From the NCBI GenBank assembly GCA_902790345.1, contig CADARO010000048.1:1-33898 (forward strand): a stretch of DNA of 33,898 bases. Reading direction: 5' to 3'. A program made the translations under genes and the position numbers. Below the pieces are notes generated by a model that ran no database searches, had not been told where the DNA came from, and saw only the letters and a program-made list of their open reading frames with translations. Origin of the DNA: an uncultured Eubacteriales bacterium (lineage in GTDB: Bacteria > Bacillota > Clostridia > Christensenellales > Aristaeellaceae). Of the stretch, positions 23,767-29,226 are shown piece after piece (the first letter of the stretch is position 1; each line of letters starts with the position of its first letter).

Positions 23767-24153
23767 TCACAGCACCCCCAGCAGCGCGTCCAGGTCGAAG
23801 TCTTCCCGCTTCGGCGCGGGCGCGCAGTGTGCCGCGGGAACCGCGGGCGTCTGCGTCACGTAACCGCCCAGCATCGCCATGTTTACCTCCATAGCCAGCC
23901 GGTTCGCGTCCTCCACCTCGATGCCGTAGTAGGCACAGATGGATTTGGTGGACGTCGCCGGGTCGCTCACCCCGCCCTTTGCGCCCTTTTTGATGGCCTC
24001 CAGGCAGCCCTTCAGCGTCTTCCCCTCGGCGGCGATGTTGGCGGCGTATTCCGGGTGGATGCCCAGCAGCGCCGTCAGGCCCTCGCCCAGATAGGTGATC
24101 TGCCCGCTCTTGTCCTTCGCCATTTCGTCTCTTACCTTGTCAATGGCGTTCAT
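23767..24153 (-). CDS. PcfK-like protein, 128 aa
   Basis: ATG 24151-24153 with GGAGGGAAAAGG upstream, overlapping the previous stop by 14 bp. The segment KTLKGCLEAIKKGAKGGVSD followed by KSICAYYGIEVEDANRLAME is the signature of PcfK-like proteins, which pair with PcfJ on Gram-positive plasmids and in phages. The C-terminus is a Pro/Ala-rich linker ending in an acidic helix, FDLDALLGVL, that could be a protein-interaction tail. No enzymatic motif visible. Confidence 0.8.
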   Translation of the reverse strand: MNAIDKVRDEMAKDKSGQITYLGEGLTALLGIHPEYAANIAAEGKTLKGCLEAIKKGAKGGVSDPATSTKSICAYYGIEVEDANRLAMEVNMAMLGGYVTQTPAVPAAHCAPAPKREDFDLDALLGVL

Positions 24154-24883
24154 GCCTTTTCCCTCCAGTTACCTCGAATTCGATCACCCACACCCATGGG
24201 TTAGATTCCCAGCCGTAGCGCGGAATATCAGGCTCCTTGATCGTGCTATCCCAAAGGCTCGCAAAGCTTTCGATAGGAGATATGTAATCGCTGAACAGGT
24301 GTTTCTCATCCCTCTTGTACAGGTAGTTCGTCCAACCGAAATCCTCCTTTTTCATTTTGAAGCTGTACGGCATTATTTTCTCCGCAAACTCTTCATCCGA
24401 CAAATAATCAAACAGCTTTGTGATGCCCTCAGCAATCGCATCTTTTTCGCTGATTGTCTGCAATCTTTCCATGCGCACATCCTTCACCAGCAAAAACAGC
24501 CGCGCCGCCTCTTTCGGCATGTGTATAGAAGGACGCCAGTTTCCACGCCATCCCATCGGGCGCAGTTCAGGGTCAGCTTTGTAGTAGTATCGCTCCGGAA
24601 TCCTCGTATGCCCGCCCGGCGACACAGGCAAAGCGCACCACGTCTCCCGCACATACAGCACGTCGCCCTTTTGAATGGGACTGAATTCTACTGCCGGATG
24701 CCAGTCCCCATCTTGGTCGCAAGCATACGGCATTCCGTCCACGTCTTCAAAATAAGGTTCATACAGTGGTATATTCTTCACAAGTCTACGTGTCTGTGTC
24801 TTCCTGCTGCAAAGAATGGCCTTGACCATCTCCGTATTGAACAGGATAGGCCTTTCATGCCCACATATCGTCCGTTCGCTCAC
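24140..24883 (-). CDS. ASCH/PUA-like phage protein, 247 aa
   Basis: Belongs to the widespread phage family beginning RPILFNTEMVKAILCSRKTQ-TRR, related to the ASCH/PUA fold and often labelled morphogenetic protein without experimental basis. Other marks are GDVLYVRETWCALP, RYYYKADPE, GWRGNWRPSIHMPKEAARLF, LLVKDVRMERLQTISEKDAI and the terminal strand NPWVWVIEFEV. The fold suggests binding of RNA or modified nucleotides. Starts ATG 24881-24883, overlapping the preceding stop. Lower GC than its neighbours, hinting at a separate origin. Confidence 0.82.
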   Translation of the reverse strand: MSERTICGHERPILFNTEMVKAILCSRKTQTRRLVKNIPLYEPYFEDVDGMPYACDQDGDWHPAVEFSPIQKGDVLYVRETWCALPVSPGGHTRIPERYYYKADPELRPMGWRGNWRPSIHMPKEAARLFLLVKDVRMERLQTISEKDAIAEGITKLFDYLSDEEFAEKIMPYSFKMKKEDFGWTNYLYKRDEKHLFSDYISPIESFASLWDSTIKEPDIPRYGWESNPWVWVIEFEVTGGKRHERH

Positions 24884-25155
24884 GACGCCGCCTCCTCTTC
24901 CTCCGTGGCCACCGCGTGGGCCCCGAAAACATGCAGGTCCTTCACGTGCCCCCCGGCGTTACGGTATGCGTACAGCACGCCGCGCCGGTGCGCTTGCAGG
25001 GTGTCCATAAAGCCAATCTCCTTGTCGATGTTAATCCAGGTTTCGCCGTGCTCGTGCAGGTATATAAGCCGCCTGGCCTCCCGGATCAGCCGCTCGTCAT
25101 AGTCGCGGATTTCCGCCTCCAGGTTGGCCAGCTTGACCGTCGTTGGCTCAGCCAT
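24880..25155 (-). CDS. Small hypothetical protein, 91 aa
   Basis: Start ATG 25153-25155 (MAEPTTVKLANLEAEIRDYD), inside the end of the preceding gene. The longer frame would add ten Gly/Arg shadow residues. The first 60 residues form a charged coiled coil (DYDERLIREARRLIYLHEHG, INIDKEIGFMDTLQAHRRGV); the tail is acidic (ATEEEEAAS). No family recognised. It is part of the tightly packed early gene run. Confidence 0.65.
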   Translation of the reverse strand: MAEPTTVKLANLEAEIRDYDERLIREARRLIYLHEHGETWINIDKEIGFMDTLQAHRRGVLYAYRNAGGHVKDLHVFGAHAVATEEEEAAS

Positions 25156-25444
25156 GCCACCACCCCCAGCACGCCGCGGCGACAAAGCACAGACAGGTAA
25201 ACATCACCGCGATGCCCGCGATGGCGACGGTGTTTTGCCGGATTCGCGTCCTCTCGGTCTCGGCGTCGGCCCTGTACCTCAGCGCGTCCTCGTACTTGCG
25301 GTGATAGTAGTCCGTCGCCCGGCGGCTCTCCCGCAGACGCCCGCGTAGGGTGTCCACCATCCGCTTGAGCTCAAGATTCTCGCCCACCAGGGCCTCGGCG
25401 GCTTCCGCCATTTCTTCCGGCGTGTATTTCAGCATGTTCTCCAT
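25148..25444 (-). CDS. Small coiled-coil protein with C-terminal membrane segment, 98 aa
   Basis: MENMLKYTPEEMAEAAEALV starts at ATG 25442-25444. Residues 20-70 are a basic coiled coil (LELKRMVDTLRGRLRESRRA...), and residues about 72-92 are a single hydrophobic helix (NTVAIAGIAVMFTCLCFVAA), so a tail-anchored inner-membrane protein with cytoplasmic N-terminus is predicted. Early genes of this kind sometimes alter host membrane processes or block superinfection. The function is not known. Confidence 0.68.
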   Translation of the reverse strand: MENMLKYTPEEMAEAAEALVGENLELKRMVDTLRGRLRESRRATDYYHRKYEDALRYRADAETERTRIRQNTVAIAGIAVMFTCLCFVAAACWGWWHG

Positions 25445-25589
25445 GGTTCTCTCCCTCTCGTAAGGTCAAAATCAACACGGCAGCCAGCAGCGCCGTGGTT
25501 GTGATAAATGTGTCCGGCACGGTGGCGAACGCCGCGCACAGTATGGCGTTGACCAGGATCGCGCCGAAGGCTAAAAGCGATGTGTTCAA
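25371..25589 (-). CDS. Small two-helix membrane protein, 72 aa (tentative)
   Basis: TTG 25587-25589 with TAGGAGG eight bases upstream. Two hydrophobic helices, about residues 3-24 (TSLLAFGAILVNAILCAAFA) and 27-43 (TFITTTALLAAVLILTL), are followed by a polar glycine/arginine-rich tail. The 3' 74 bp overlap the next gene in another frame, so the tail could be only overlap sequence. The ribosome site and hydrophobic pattern favour a real gene. Confidence 0.55.
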   Translation of the reverse strand: MNTSLLAFGAILVNAILCAAFATVPDTFITTTALLAAVLILTLREGENHGEHAEIHAGRNGGSRRGPGGRES

Positions 25590-25598
25590 GGTTGCCTC

Positions 25599-26342
25599 CT
25601 ATTCCACCCAGAAGCGGTCGGGCATCTGGGCGATCTGTCGGTCAAGGTCGCGGAGACTGTCGCTGTGAAAGCAGTATTTGAAGCCGCTGGTCTCCCGCTC
25701 CGCTGCATCATAGAGACACTCGATGCCCTTGACGGCGCTCAGCATCTCCTCATGACGCCCCTTGAGTATGTTGATCGAGGCGTTCAGGCCGTCGTATCTC
25801 GCCCTCAGGCTCATATACTGCCGGGCGATCTCCATGCACAGTCCCGCCATATCGATCAGTTGATCCTTTGTCAGCCGCTTCAGGCGCTCCTTCGCCTGGC
25901 GCCGGGTGTAATCGTCCAATCCCGGCTCGATGCCGTAGTAGTCGTGCTCCACGATGTCGTATCCCATCAGGCTGTCGGTGTAGTCGATGGCCGGGAAGAA
26001 CAGGTCGAACAGCATCGGCGGGTCGTCATATTCTTCGTCCGCCTCGGTATAAAAATATATCTCCTGATAACGCTGCAACTCGTCCATGTCCTCGTACATC
26101 TGCTCAAGCTCCCCGGCCAGTCCCGAGAAGGCCACCTGAAATTCAAAGGTCAGGCTCTCCTCGTCGTCGCCGAAGGTGTCCGAGAGGATGTCATAGGCCC
26201 CGTCCATCCACTGGGCGCTGCCGATGTCCTCACTCATCTCGCTCAGGTCTTCCCGGATGCCTTTCCAGTTCAGGCTCAGGCACGCCGGGCGCTTATAGCG
26301 CAGCTTTTTCGCCCGCTCCGCGCGGGCCTCGGCGGCGGTCAC
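25599..26342 (-). CDS. Hypothetical acidic phage protein, 247 aa
   Basis: Start chosen at GTG 26340-26342, overlapping the upstream stop (GTGA) and preceded by GGAGGTC. The longer frame adds 27 shadow residues. The N-terminus is basic (VTAAEARAERAKKLRYKRPA), the centre strongly acidic with many Asp, Glu and Tyr (GELEQMYEDMDELQRYQEIY, TEADEEYDDPPMLFDLFFPA), and the C-terminus a coiled coil (GLNASINILKGRHEEMLSAV). Similar long acidic proteins are frequent in early regions of Clostridia phages. No catalytic motif recognised. Confidence 0.72.
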   Translation of the reverse strand: MTAAEARAERAKKLRYKRPACLSLNWKGIREDLSEMSEDIGSAQWMDGAYDILSDTFGDDEESLTFEFQVAFSGLAGELEQMYEDMDELQRYQEIYFYTEADEEYDDPPMLFDLFFPAIDYTDSLMGYDIVEHDYYGIEPGLDDYTRRQAKERLKRLTKDQLIDMAGLCMEIARQYMSLRARYDGLNASINILKGRHEEMLSAVKGIECLYDAAERETSGFKYCFHSDSLRDLDRQIAQMPDRFWVE

Positions 26343-26749
26343 GGCGCGACCTCCCACGGTGTCGCCTCCCTCTGTTTGTCGGTCGGGCGGGATGTCCAGC
26401 AGCGCCATTTTACGCTGTACCAAAGCATATTCGCTTTGACTTCACGCATAGGCATCGCTGTGAACGATACCATATTCGGCAAGCTTTTCCATACATGGTT
26501 TACGATGGCCGAAATAACACTGACCTTATCGTAATCTTCAAGCCACACAACGTCATTGTCTTGTAGCGCTTGCACCTCCTTCAGCGTCATCACCCTCGGC
26601 GTCTGCGCCTCCATCAGTCGCTCAACGTCCCTGTGTAAGTTTTCAACGCAGTCTGAGCTATATGGCCCGTATGGGCATTCGCCGCAGCGGAAACCGTAAT
26701 ACATGCCTACACACCCTTTAACGCCCTTGATGATCTCCTCTCTGGTCAC
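26339..26749 (-). CDS. Hypothetical protein with cysteine cluster, 136 aa
   Basis: GTG 26747-26749 (VTREEIIKGVKGCVGMYYGF) overlaps the upstream stop (GTGA) and follows GGAGGGTGAG. Cysteines at KGCVG and FRCGECPYGPYSSDCVENLH form a possible zinc or disulfide module seen in small Firmicutes phage proteins. The second half (RVMTLKEVQALQDNDVVWLE, then a MPMREVKANMLWYSVKWRCW strand pair) is another small domain common in phage early genes. Lower GC than the flanks around 26420-26560. Role unknown. Confidence 0.68.
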   Translation of the reverse strand: MTREEIIKGVKGCVGMYYGFRCGECPYGPYSSDCVENLHRDVERLMEAQTPRVMTLKEVQALQDNDVVWLEDYDKVSVISAIVNHVWKSLPNMVSFTAMPMREVKANMLWYSVKWRCWTSRPTDKQREATPWEVAP

Positions 26750-27072
26750 GCCCTCACCCTCCATACCGTGTTTTTGCGCTGGTTGCCGTATGGCGTACCG
26801 TTTTGCCAGCAGCGCCACAGGCTGCCATAATTGGCCAGTGTCAGTCCCACCATGATGCTGGTGCCGTCCATCAGCTGCAGGGCGACGTCGCCGCCGTCCA
26901 TGATGTGCAAGCCCAGCCGCCCGATGATCTTCCCCCGGAATTGTCCGGAGGCATTGAACACGGGGTGAAACTCCACCGTGAAGGTCTGGCCCTTTTCGAT
27001 CAGCTGACACACCCTGTCCAGGTGCATCACAAAGGGGCTGTTGCCCCGCGGATATCTTGACGCCGCGCTCAT
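26746..27072 (-). CDS. Hypothetical protein, 108 aa
   Basis: ATG 27070-27072 overlaps the previous stop (ATGA). Beta-rich composition: QTFTVEFHPVFNASGQFRGK, GRLGLHIMDGGDVALQLMDG and SIMVGLTLANYGSLWRCWQN suggest a small barrel-like fold. No membrane or signal segment. No family recognised. Part of a chain of three genes linked by stop/start overlaps. Confidence 0.65.
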   Translation of the reverse strand: MSAASRYPRGNSPFVMHLDRVCQLIEKGQTFTVEFHPVFNASGQFRGKIIGRLGLHIMDGGDVALQLMDGTSIMVGLTLANYGSLWRCWQNGTPYGNQRKNTVWRVRA

Positions 27073-27293
27073 GCCTTCGCCGCCTCCATTTTCGCCTCGA
27101 TGTCCATGATCTCCGTGAAGATGTCCCCCAGGTCGTCCTGGTAACGGTCGATAAAGCGAAGCCGCGCGGCGTCGTTGCGGCAGCGCCTGTTCATCAGCTC
27201 CGCCAGCCGGAAGCCGGTGGTGACCTTCCGCGCCTCGGCCTCCTCCAAGCGCTTGTTGAGATTGTAAACCGCGCCCATCTGCTTTAGATTCAT
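27069..27293 (-). CDS. Small helical hypothetical protein, 74 aa
   Basis: Start ATG 27291-27293 (MNLKQMGAVYNLNKRLEEAE) with GGGAGGG nine bases upstream; the longer frame to 27476 is shadow sequence. The protein is a helical hairpin (RKVTTGFRLAELMNRRCRND, IDRYQDDLGDIFTEIMDIEA). A similar helical layout is seen in the 109-aa gene upstream, so both may be dimeric coiled-coil proteins. The gap before this gene (27294-27411) holds the plus-strand promoter and short RNA. Confidence 0.65.
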   Translation of the reverse strand: MNLKQMGAVYNLNKRLEEAEARKVTTGFRLAELMNRRCRNDAARLRFIDRYQDDLGDIFTEIMDIEAKMEAAKA

Positions 27294-27321
27294 TTGTGCG
27301 CCCTCCCTTGTAATCAATGGG

Positions 27322-27350
27322 TTGAAAAAATGCTCCCGATGTGCTATAAT
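27322..27350 (+). promoter_or_regulatory. Plus-strand sigma-70 promoter with extended -10
   Basis: TTGAAA (27322-27327), 17-bp spacer, TATAAT (27345-27350), with TG at the extended -10 position (GTGCTATAAT). Predicted transcription start is about 27357. It points against the leftward early genes. The same GTGCTATAAT occurs at 27980-27989. Confidence 0.8.
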
Positions 27351-27356
27351 GAGGGC

Positions 27357-27420
27357 GAAGTCGTACAATTTACTTCGCCTTGCGTCCCTCGGCCTCGCCC
27401 GCCGTGGGGCGCTATTTTTC
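27357..27420 (+). ncRNA. Putative short non-coding RNA, about 60 nt
   Basis: Lies between a consensus promoter and an intrinsic terminator and has no start codon with a ribosome site. The 5' part is a perfect inverted repeat GGCGAAG-N12-CTTCGCC (27354-27379) beginning about three bases before the predicted transcription start. The 3' end is the terminator at 27396-27419. It overlaps the end of a minus-strand gene by a few bases and the intergenic space before the next gene's ribosome site, so it could act as an antisense regulator. The inverted repeat could alternatively be an operator for this promoter. Confidence 0.5.
27396..27419 (+). terminator. Intrinsic terminator of the short plus-strand RNA
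   Basis: Stem CGCCC-GCCGTG-GGGCG (27396-27411) followed by CTATTTTT. The U-rich tract occurs only on the plus-strand transcript, so it should stop rightward transcription from the promoter at 27322-27350. Confidence 0.6.
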
Positions 27421-27741
27421 GTCCTCGCCCCGCGCTTCTGCCTCCGGCAAGCGCGGGTTTCGGCCCGGCCAGCCAAATGGCTCGGGCCTCAGTCCGGCAT
27501 CCGCCGGACGCTCGTCCTCGATCTGTACGCCCAGGCCCATCAGGTTGCCATCGGCCACGGCCAGCAGCTTGCGGGCCTCCTCGATCTCGTGATCGATGCG
27601 CTTTACAAACCGCCGCCGCCTGGCCTCGTCCCGCACCCGCTTGGACAGCACCTCGGCCTTGCGCTTCTCCAGCCGGGCGATCTCCGTCAGTTCATGCGCC
27701 CGCTGCTTTTGCAGCGCCTTGATCTCCTCGTTCAGCTTCAT
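27412..27741 (-). CDS. Small coiled-coil protein with proline-rich hairpin-encoded tail, 109 aa
   Basis: ATG 27739-27741 preceded by AAAGGAGACACG. Residues 1-80 are a basic coiled coil (MKLNEEIKALQKQRAHELTE, RDEARRRRFVKRIDHEIEEA). The last ~30 residues (RPADAGLRPEPFGWPGRNPR...) are of very different composition and are encoded by three consecutive DNA hairpins between about 27428 and 27510: CCCGCGCTT/AAGCGCGGG, GGCCCG/CGGGCC and GTCCGGC-ATCC-GCCGGAC. The tail therefore looks like a palindromic repeat captured in-frame. Function unknown. Confidence 0.65.
   Translation of the reverse strand: MKLNEEIKALQKQRAHELTEIARLEKRKAEVLSKRVRDEARRRRFVKRIDHEIEEARKLLAVADGNLMGLGVQIEDERPADAGLRPEPFGWPGRNPRLPEAEARGEDEK
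27428..27504. repeat. Three consecutive DNA hairpins in the 3' end of the coiled-coil gene
   Basis: Arms CCCGCGCTT/AAGCGCGGG (27429-27457), GGCCCG with inner AGCC/GGCT and CGGGCC (27463-27489), and GTCCGGC-ATCC-GCCGGAC (27491-27510 region). The array resembles, in form though not sequence, the three-hairpin array at 19214-19314. It is likely a REP-type palindromic element, but could be a structured RNA or binding array. Confidence 0.55.
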
Positions 27742-27946
27742 CTTTCGTGTCTCCTTTGAGCCAGTTTATAAACGCCCGCCTCGGCGTGCGCACCCGGTTG
27801 CCGATGATGCACACCGGGAAGCCCAGCCGCCCGGCGTCCTCCCTGGCCTGTAGCGTGAAGTTGTAGGCGTTGCATCCCAGCACCGCCGCCACTTCCGCGG
27901 GCAGCAGGGTCTCGCGCTCCAGCGCCTCCAACTCATCAAGTGTCAA
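27692..27946 (-). CDS. Excisionase/MerR-like DNA-binding protein, 84 aa
   Basis: I prefer TTG 27944-27946 (MTLDELEALERETLLPAEVA), eight bases after GGAGGTGA; a GTG nine bases earlier would leave no room for the ribosome site. The core LLPAEVAAVLGCNAYNFTLQ, AREDAGRLGFPVCIIGNRVR and TPRRAFINWLKG is a winged helix-turn-helix of the excisionase/MerR type used by small phage DNA-binding proteins. It could be the excisionase partner of the integrase or an early regulator. The 3' end overlaps the next gene by 50 bp. Confidence 0.72.
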   Translation of the reverse strand: MTLDELEALERETLLPAEVAAVLGCNAYNFTLQAREDAGRLGFPVCIIGNRVRTPRRAFINWLKGDTKDEAERGDQGAAKAAGA

Positions 27947-27979
27947 CGTCCTCACCTCCTTGCGCCCCTGGTTGTTGTC

Positions 27980-27989
27980 GTGCTATAAT
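27980..27989 (+). promoter_or_regulatory. Plus-strand extended -10 promoter for the 47-aa gene
   Basis: GTGCTATAAT with TATAAT at 27984-27989 and only a weak -35 (TTGCGC at 27960-27965, 18-bp spacing). The extended -10 TGn motif compensates in such promoters. The predicted start, about 27996, lies four bases before the ribosome site AAAGGAGGTGATC of the gene at 28013, so the leader is very short. Confidence 0.65.
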
Positions 27990-28012
27990 CACTCCCGAAA
28001 GGAGGTGATCTT

Positions 28013-28156
28013 GTGAACGCTGGCGATGTCGCCCGTGCCCTTGCCCTTGAATACGTCCGCCTGAACGGCAAGCCGGGCATGAAGCCCGAAGAGCTGCTCG
28101 AACTGTACCGCGAAGCCTTCGGCACGATCTTCAACCTCATAGGCACCCACAAATAA
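28013..28156 (+). CDS. Small plus-strand protein, 47 aa, in its own transcription unit
   Basis: GTG 28013-28015, two bases after the near-perfect ribosome site AAAGGAGGTGATC, ending TAA 28154-28156. The protein MNAGDVARALALEYVRLNGK, then PGMKPEELLELYREAFGTIF, NLIGTHK, is a compact acidic helical protein, probably two or three helices. It has its own promoter upstream and terminator downstream, and faces against the surrounding leftward early genes. That arrangement suggests independent expression, for example in the prophage state. Similar short ORFs occur in Clostridia prophages as far as I remember, without known function. Confidence 0.75.
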   Translation: MNAGDVARALALEYVRLNGKPGMKPEELLELYREAFGTIFNLIGTHK

Positions 28157-28166
28157 CTGCCACCGT

Positions 28167-28197
28167 CCGCCCGGTCTGTCCACCGGCGGGCGGTTTT
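28167..28197 (+). terminator. Intrinsic terminator after the 47-aa plus-strand gene
   Basis: CCGCCC (28167-28172) pairs with GGGCGG (28188-28193), extended by GGT/ACC with a three-base bulge, and is followed by TTTT (28194-28197). It begins ten bases after the stop codon. The T-tract overlaps the stop codon of the convergent minus-strand gene at 28196. Confidence 0.75.
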
Positions 28198-28384
28198 ACG
28201 GTTTCAGCGGTCGAAGCTCCATCGGGTCAGCGTAGTATGCAAATACCAGCTTTGACATCGCCTCAGCCAGCGCCGCTACCATGCCCGGGTCGGGCTTGAT
28301 CTTCCGCTCCTCTGCCCTGCTCATGCGTTCGCATAACTCGATCTCGTTGTAGATCATTCCCTTGATCTGTTCCTCTTTCAGCAC
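28196..28384 (-). CDS. Small early protein, 62 aa
   Basis: GTG 28382-28384 preceded by GGGAGGTGAGGACGA. MLKEEQIKGMIYNEIELCER starts a helical protein; the middle is basic (MSRAEERKIKPDPGMVAALA) and the end contains AMSKLVFAYYADPMELRPLKP. No signal peptide. It is the first gene of the leftward run after the 600-bp non-coding segment and converges with the 47-aa plus-strand gene. Function unknown. Confidence 0.68.
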   Translation of the reverse strand: MLKEEQIKGMIYNEIELCERMSRAEERKIKPDPGMVAALAEAMSKLVFAYYADPMELRPLKP

Positions 28385-28616
28385 TCGTCCTCACCTCCCT
28401 CGACGCGGGTGTAACCGGGTTATTTATTGTGAAAGGGCAGGTCGTTATTTATGGCCCCGATTCAACAGGGCGTAACCCTGCGACCACTCCCGGGTTTCCG
28501 AAAATATCCGGGATCGCGCGATCATGATCATACCATGCCGTGCGCTTTCCTGCCCTGTGTTGTCCGCGCTGGGCGCGGGTGCAACCTGGTTATGCGGTCT
28601 TTTCCGCAACCCGCTA
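28385..28616. other. Non-coding segment with repeats and palindromes, left of the consensus promoter
   Basis: No convincing gene in this 232-bp stretch. It holds two copies of the GGTGYAACCNGGTTAT repeat (28405-28423 and 28575-28596), a hairpin around CCCGG...CCGGG (28488-28511), and two abutting perfect palindromes: GATCGCGCGATC (28512-28523) and ATGATCAT (28524-28531). A leftward promoter for the early operon is plausible (TGGTATGAT on the minus strand near 28525-28535) but its -35 is weak. Such density of symmetrical sites suggests protein binding, perhaps regulation or replication. Confidence 0.55.
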
Positions 28617-28645
28617 TTGACAATGGGAAATATTTTTCCTATAAT
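28617..28645 (+). promoter_or_regulatory. Perfect consensus sigma-70 promoter, plus strand
   Basis: TTGACA (28617-28622), exactly 17 bp, TATAAT (28640-28645). The spacer contains an inverted repeat GGAAA-TATT-TTTCC that could be an operator. Predicted start about 28652. One of the strongest promoters in the genome by sequence. Confidence 0.9.
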
Positions 28646-28651
28646 GGGTGT

Positions 28652-28930
28652 GTCTCTCGGGACGGAAAGGAGCTGATTCTTATGAAAAAGCTTTTGACCT
28701 TCACCGTACCGGTGCCCGCAAGGGTGTGAATGCGGGAGGACAGGCGGGGCTGATACCGCCCAAGTGACACAGCCATTTATAGAAGCGGGTTGTATGATAG
28801 CCCGCCCGGCTCATCCGCAAGGTTCGTGCGATTCCAATATCACCGAAAACCAGCGGGAGAGCCGGTGCGGATGGTGATCGGCAAACAATTTCCAGCGGGA
28901 GCGTTGAAGATCATACCTTCGGCGCTCCTC
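28652..28930 (+). ncRNA. Putative structured transcript from the consensus promoter
   Basis: Starting at about 28652 the transcript would contain the 15-residue ORF and a series of hairpins: CCCGCA/TGCGGG (28715-28737 region), GGCGG/CCGCC (28743-28761 region), GCGGG/CCCGC (28787-28808 region) and a 12-bp stem GGAGCGTTGAAG/CTTCGGCGCTCC (28898-28928, with two G-U pairs). The last stem is followed by a weak U-rich tract and may be the 3' end. No larger ORF has a ribosome site. I do not recognise a known RNA family. Extent is inferred. Confidence 0.4.
28682..28729 (+). CDS. 15-residue peptide ORF
   Basis: ATG 28682-28684 with ribosome site GGAAAGGAGCTG eight bases upstream, reading MKKLLTFTVPVPARV and ending TGA 28727-28729. 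The stop falls inside the hairpin CCCGCA/TGCGGG, so translation would alter folding of the downstream RNA, as in leader-peptide control. It could also be a genuine tiny protein. The promoter and ribosome site are both near-consensus, which is unusual for a meaningless ORF of this length. Confidence 0.5.
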   Translation: MKKLLTFTVPVPARV

Positions 28931-29008
28931 GTCATTTGAAAGGCTTGCCGCTTCGCCCTGTGTGAGGCAGGTTGCGGGTGCAACCTGGTTATGCGCCGGA
29001 GCGCAGCA
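28730..29008. other. Non-coding segment between 15-residue ORF and cro-like gene
   Basis: About 280 bp without a supported gene. It holds the hairpins listed for the putative RNA and the third copy of the direct repeat (28974-28995), just downstream of the cro-like stop. A 67-codon minus-strand frame at 28840-29043 overlaps the cro-like gene and lacks a ribosome site, so I leave it out. Confidence 0.6.
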
Positions 29009-29209
29009 TCAGCTGGCACGCTTAAACAGATAGCGCAGCTCATACTCCGGGAACATGTTGTCAGTGATGAGCAGCACCTCGCTCAATGTGAAATCCGTGA
29101 TTCCACTCATTTTATTCTGAACGCTCTTTTCAGAGCATCCGATGAGGCCAGCCACGGCCTTATAGGTGATCCCCTTGTTCTTTAACTCTTTGGTCAGATT
29201 CGGGAACAT
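29009..29209 (-). CDS. Cro-like repressor (HTH), 66 aa
   Basis: Probable lytic-side repressor of the switch. ATG 29207-29209 with AAAGGAGG nine bases upstream. The protein MFPNLTKELKNKGITYKAVA, GLIGCSEKSVQNKMSGITDF and TLSEVLLITDNMFPEYELRY is a single XRE-type helix-turn-helix (recognition helix about 27-37) with little else, typical of Cro proteins. It is transcribed from the leftward promoter at 29251-29279 and diverges from the cI-like gene. It is the first gene of the long leftward operon. Confidence 0.85.
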   Translation of the reverse strand: MFPNLTKELKNKGITYKAVAGLIGCSEKSVQNKMSGITDFTLSEVLLITDNMFPEYELRYLFKRAS

Positions 29210-29226
29210 GCTTCAGCCTCCTTTCT

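Larger units (their letters stand above)
28405..28995 (+). repeat. Three direct repeats with core GGTGCAACCTGGTTATG
   Basis: Two 22-bp copies are identical (28575-28596 and 28974-28995, 399 bp apart); a third (28405-28423) differs at two positions (GTAACCGGGTTAT). Each contains a short palindrome AACC-N-GGTT. All have the same orientation. They surround the consensus promoter, the 15-residue ORF and the hairpins. They could be operators, iterons of a replication or partition protein, or the borders of a 377-bp inserted cassette. Confidence 0.75.

Noticed and set aside
27294..27759. Plus-strand ORFs downstream of the 27322 promoter
   Set aside because: Their starts lie upstream of or across the predicted transcription start or lack ribosome sites, and the terminator at 27396-27419 interrupts them. 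The unit is better read as a short RNA.
28840..29043. Minus-strand ORF of 67 codons
   Set aside because: Overlaps the cro-like gene's 3' end and the 22-bp repeat, has no ribosome site, and its peptide has no domain-like pattern.
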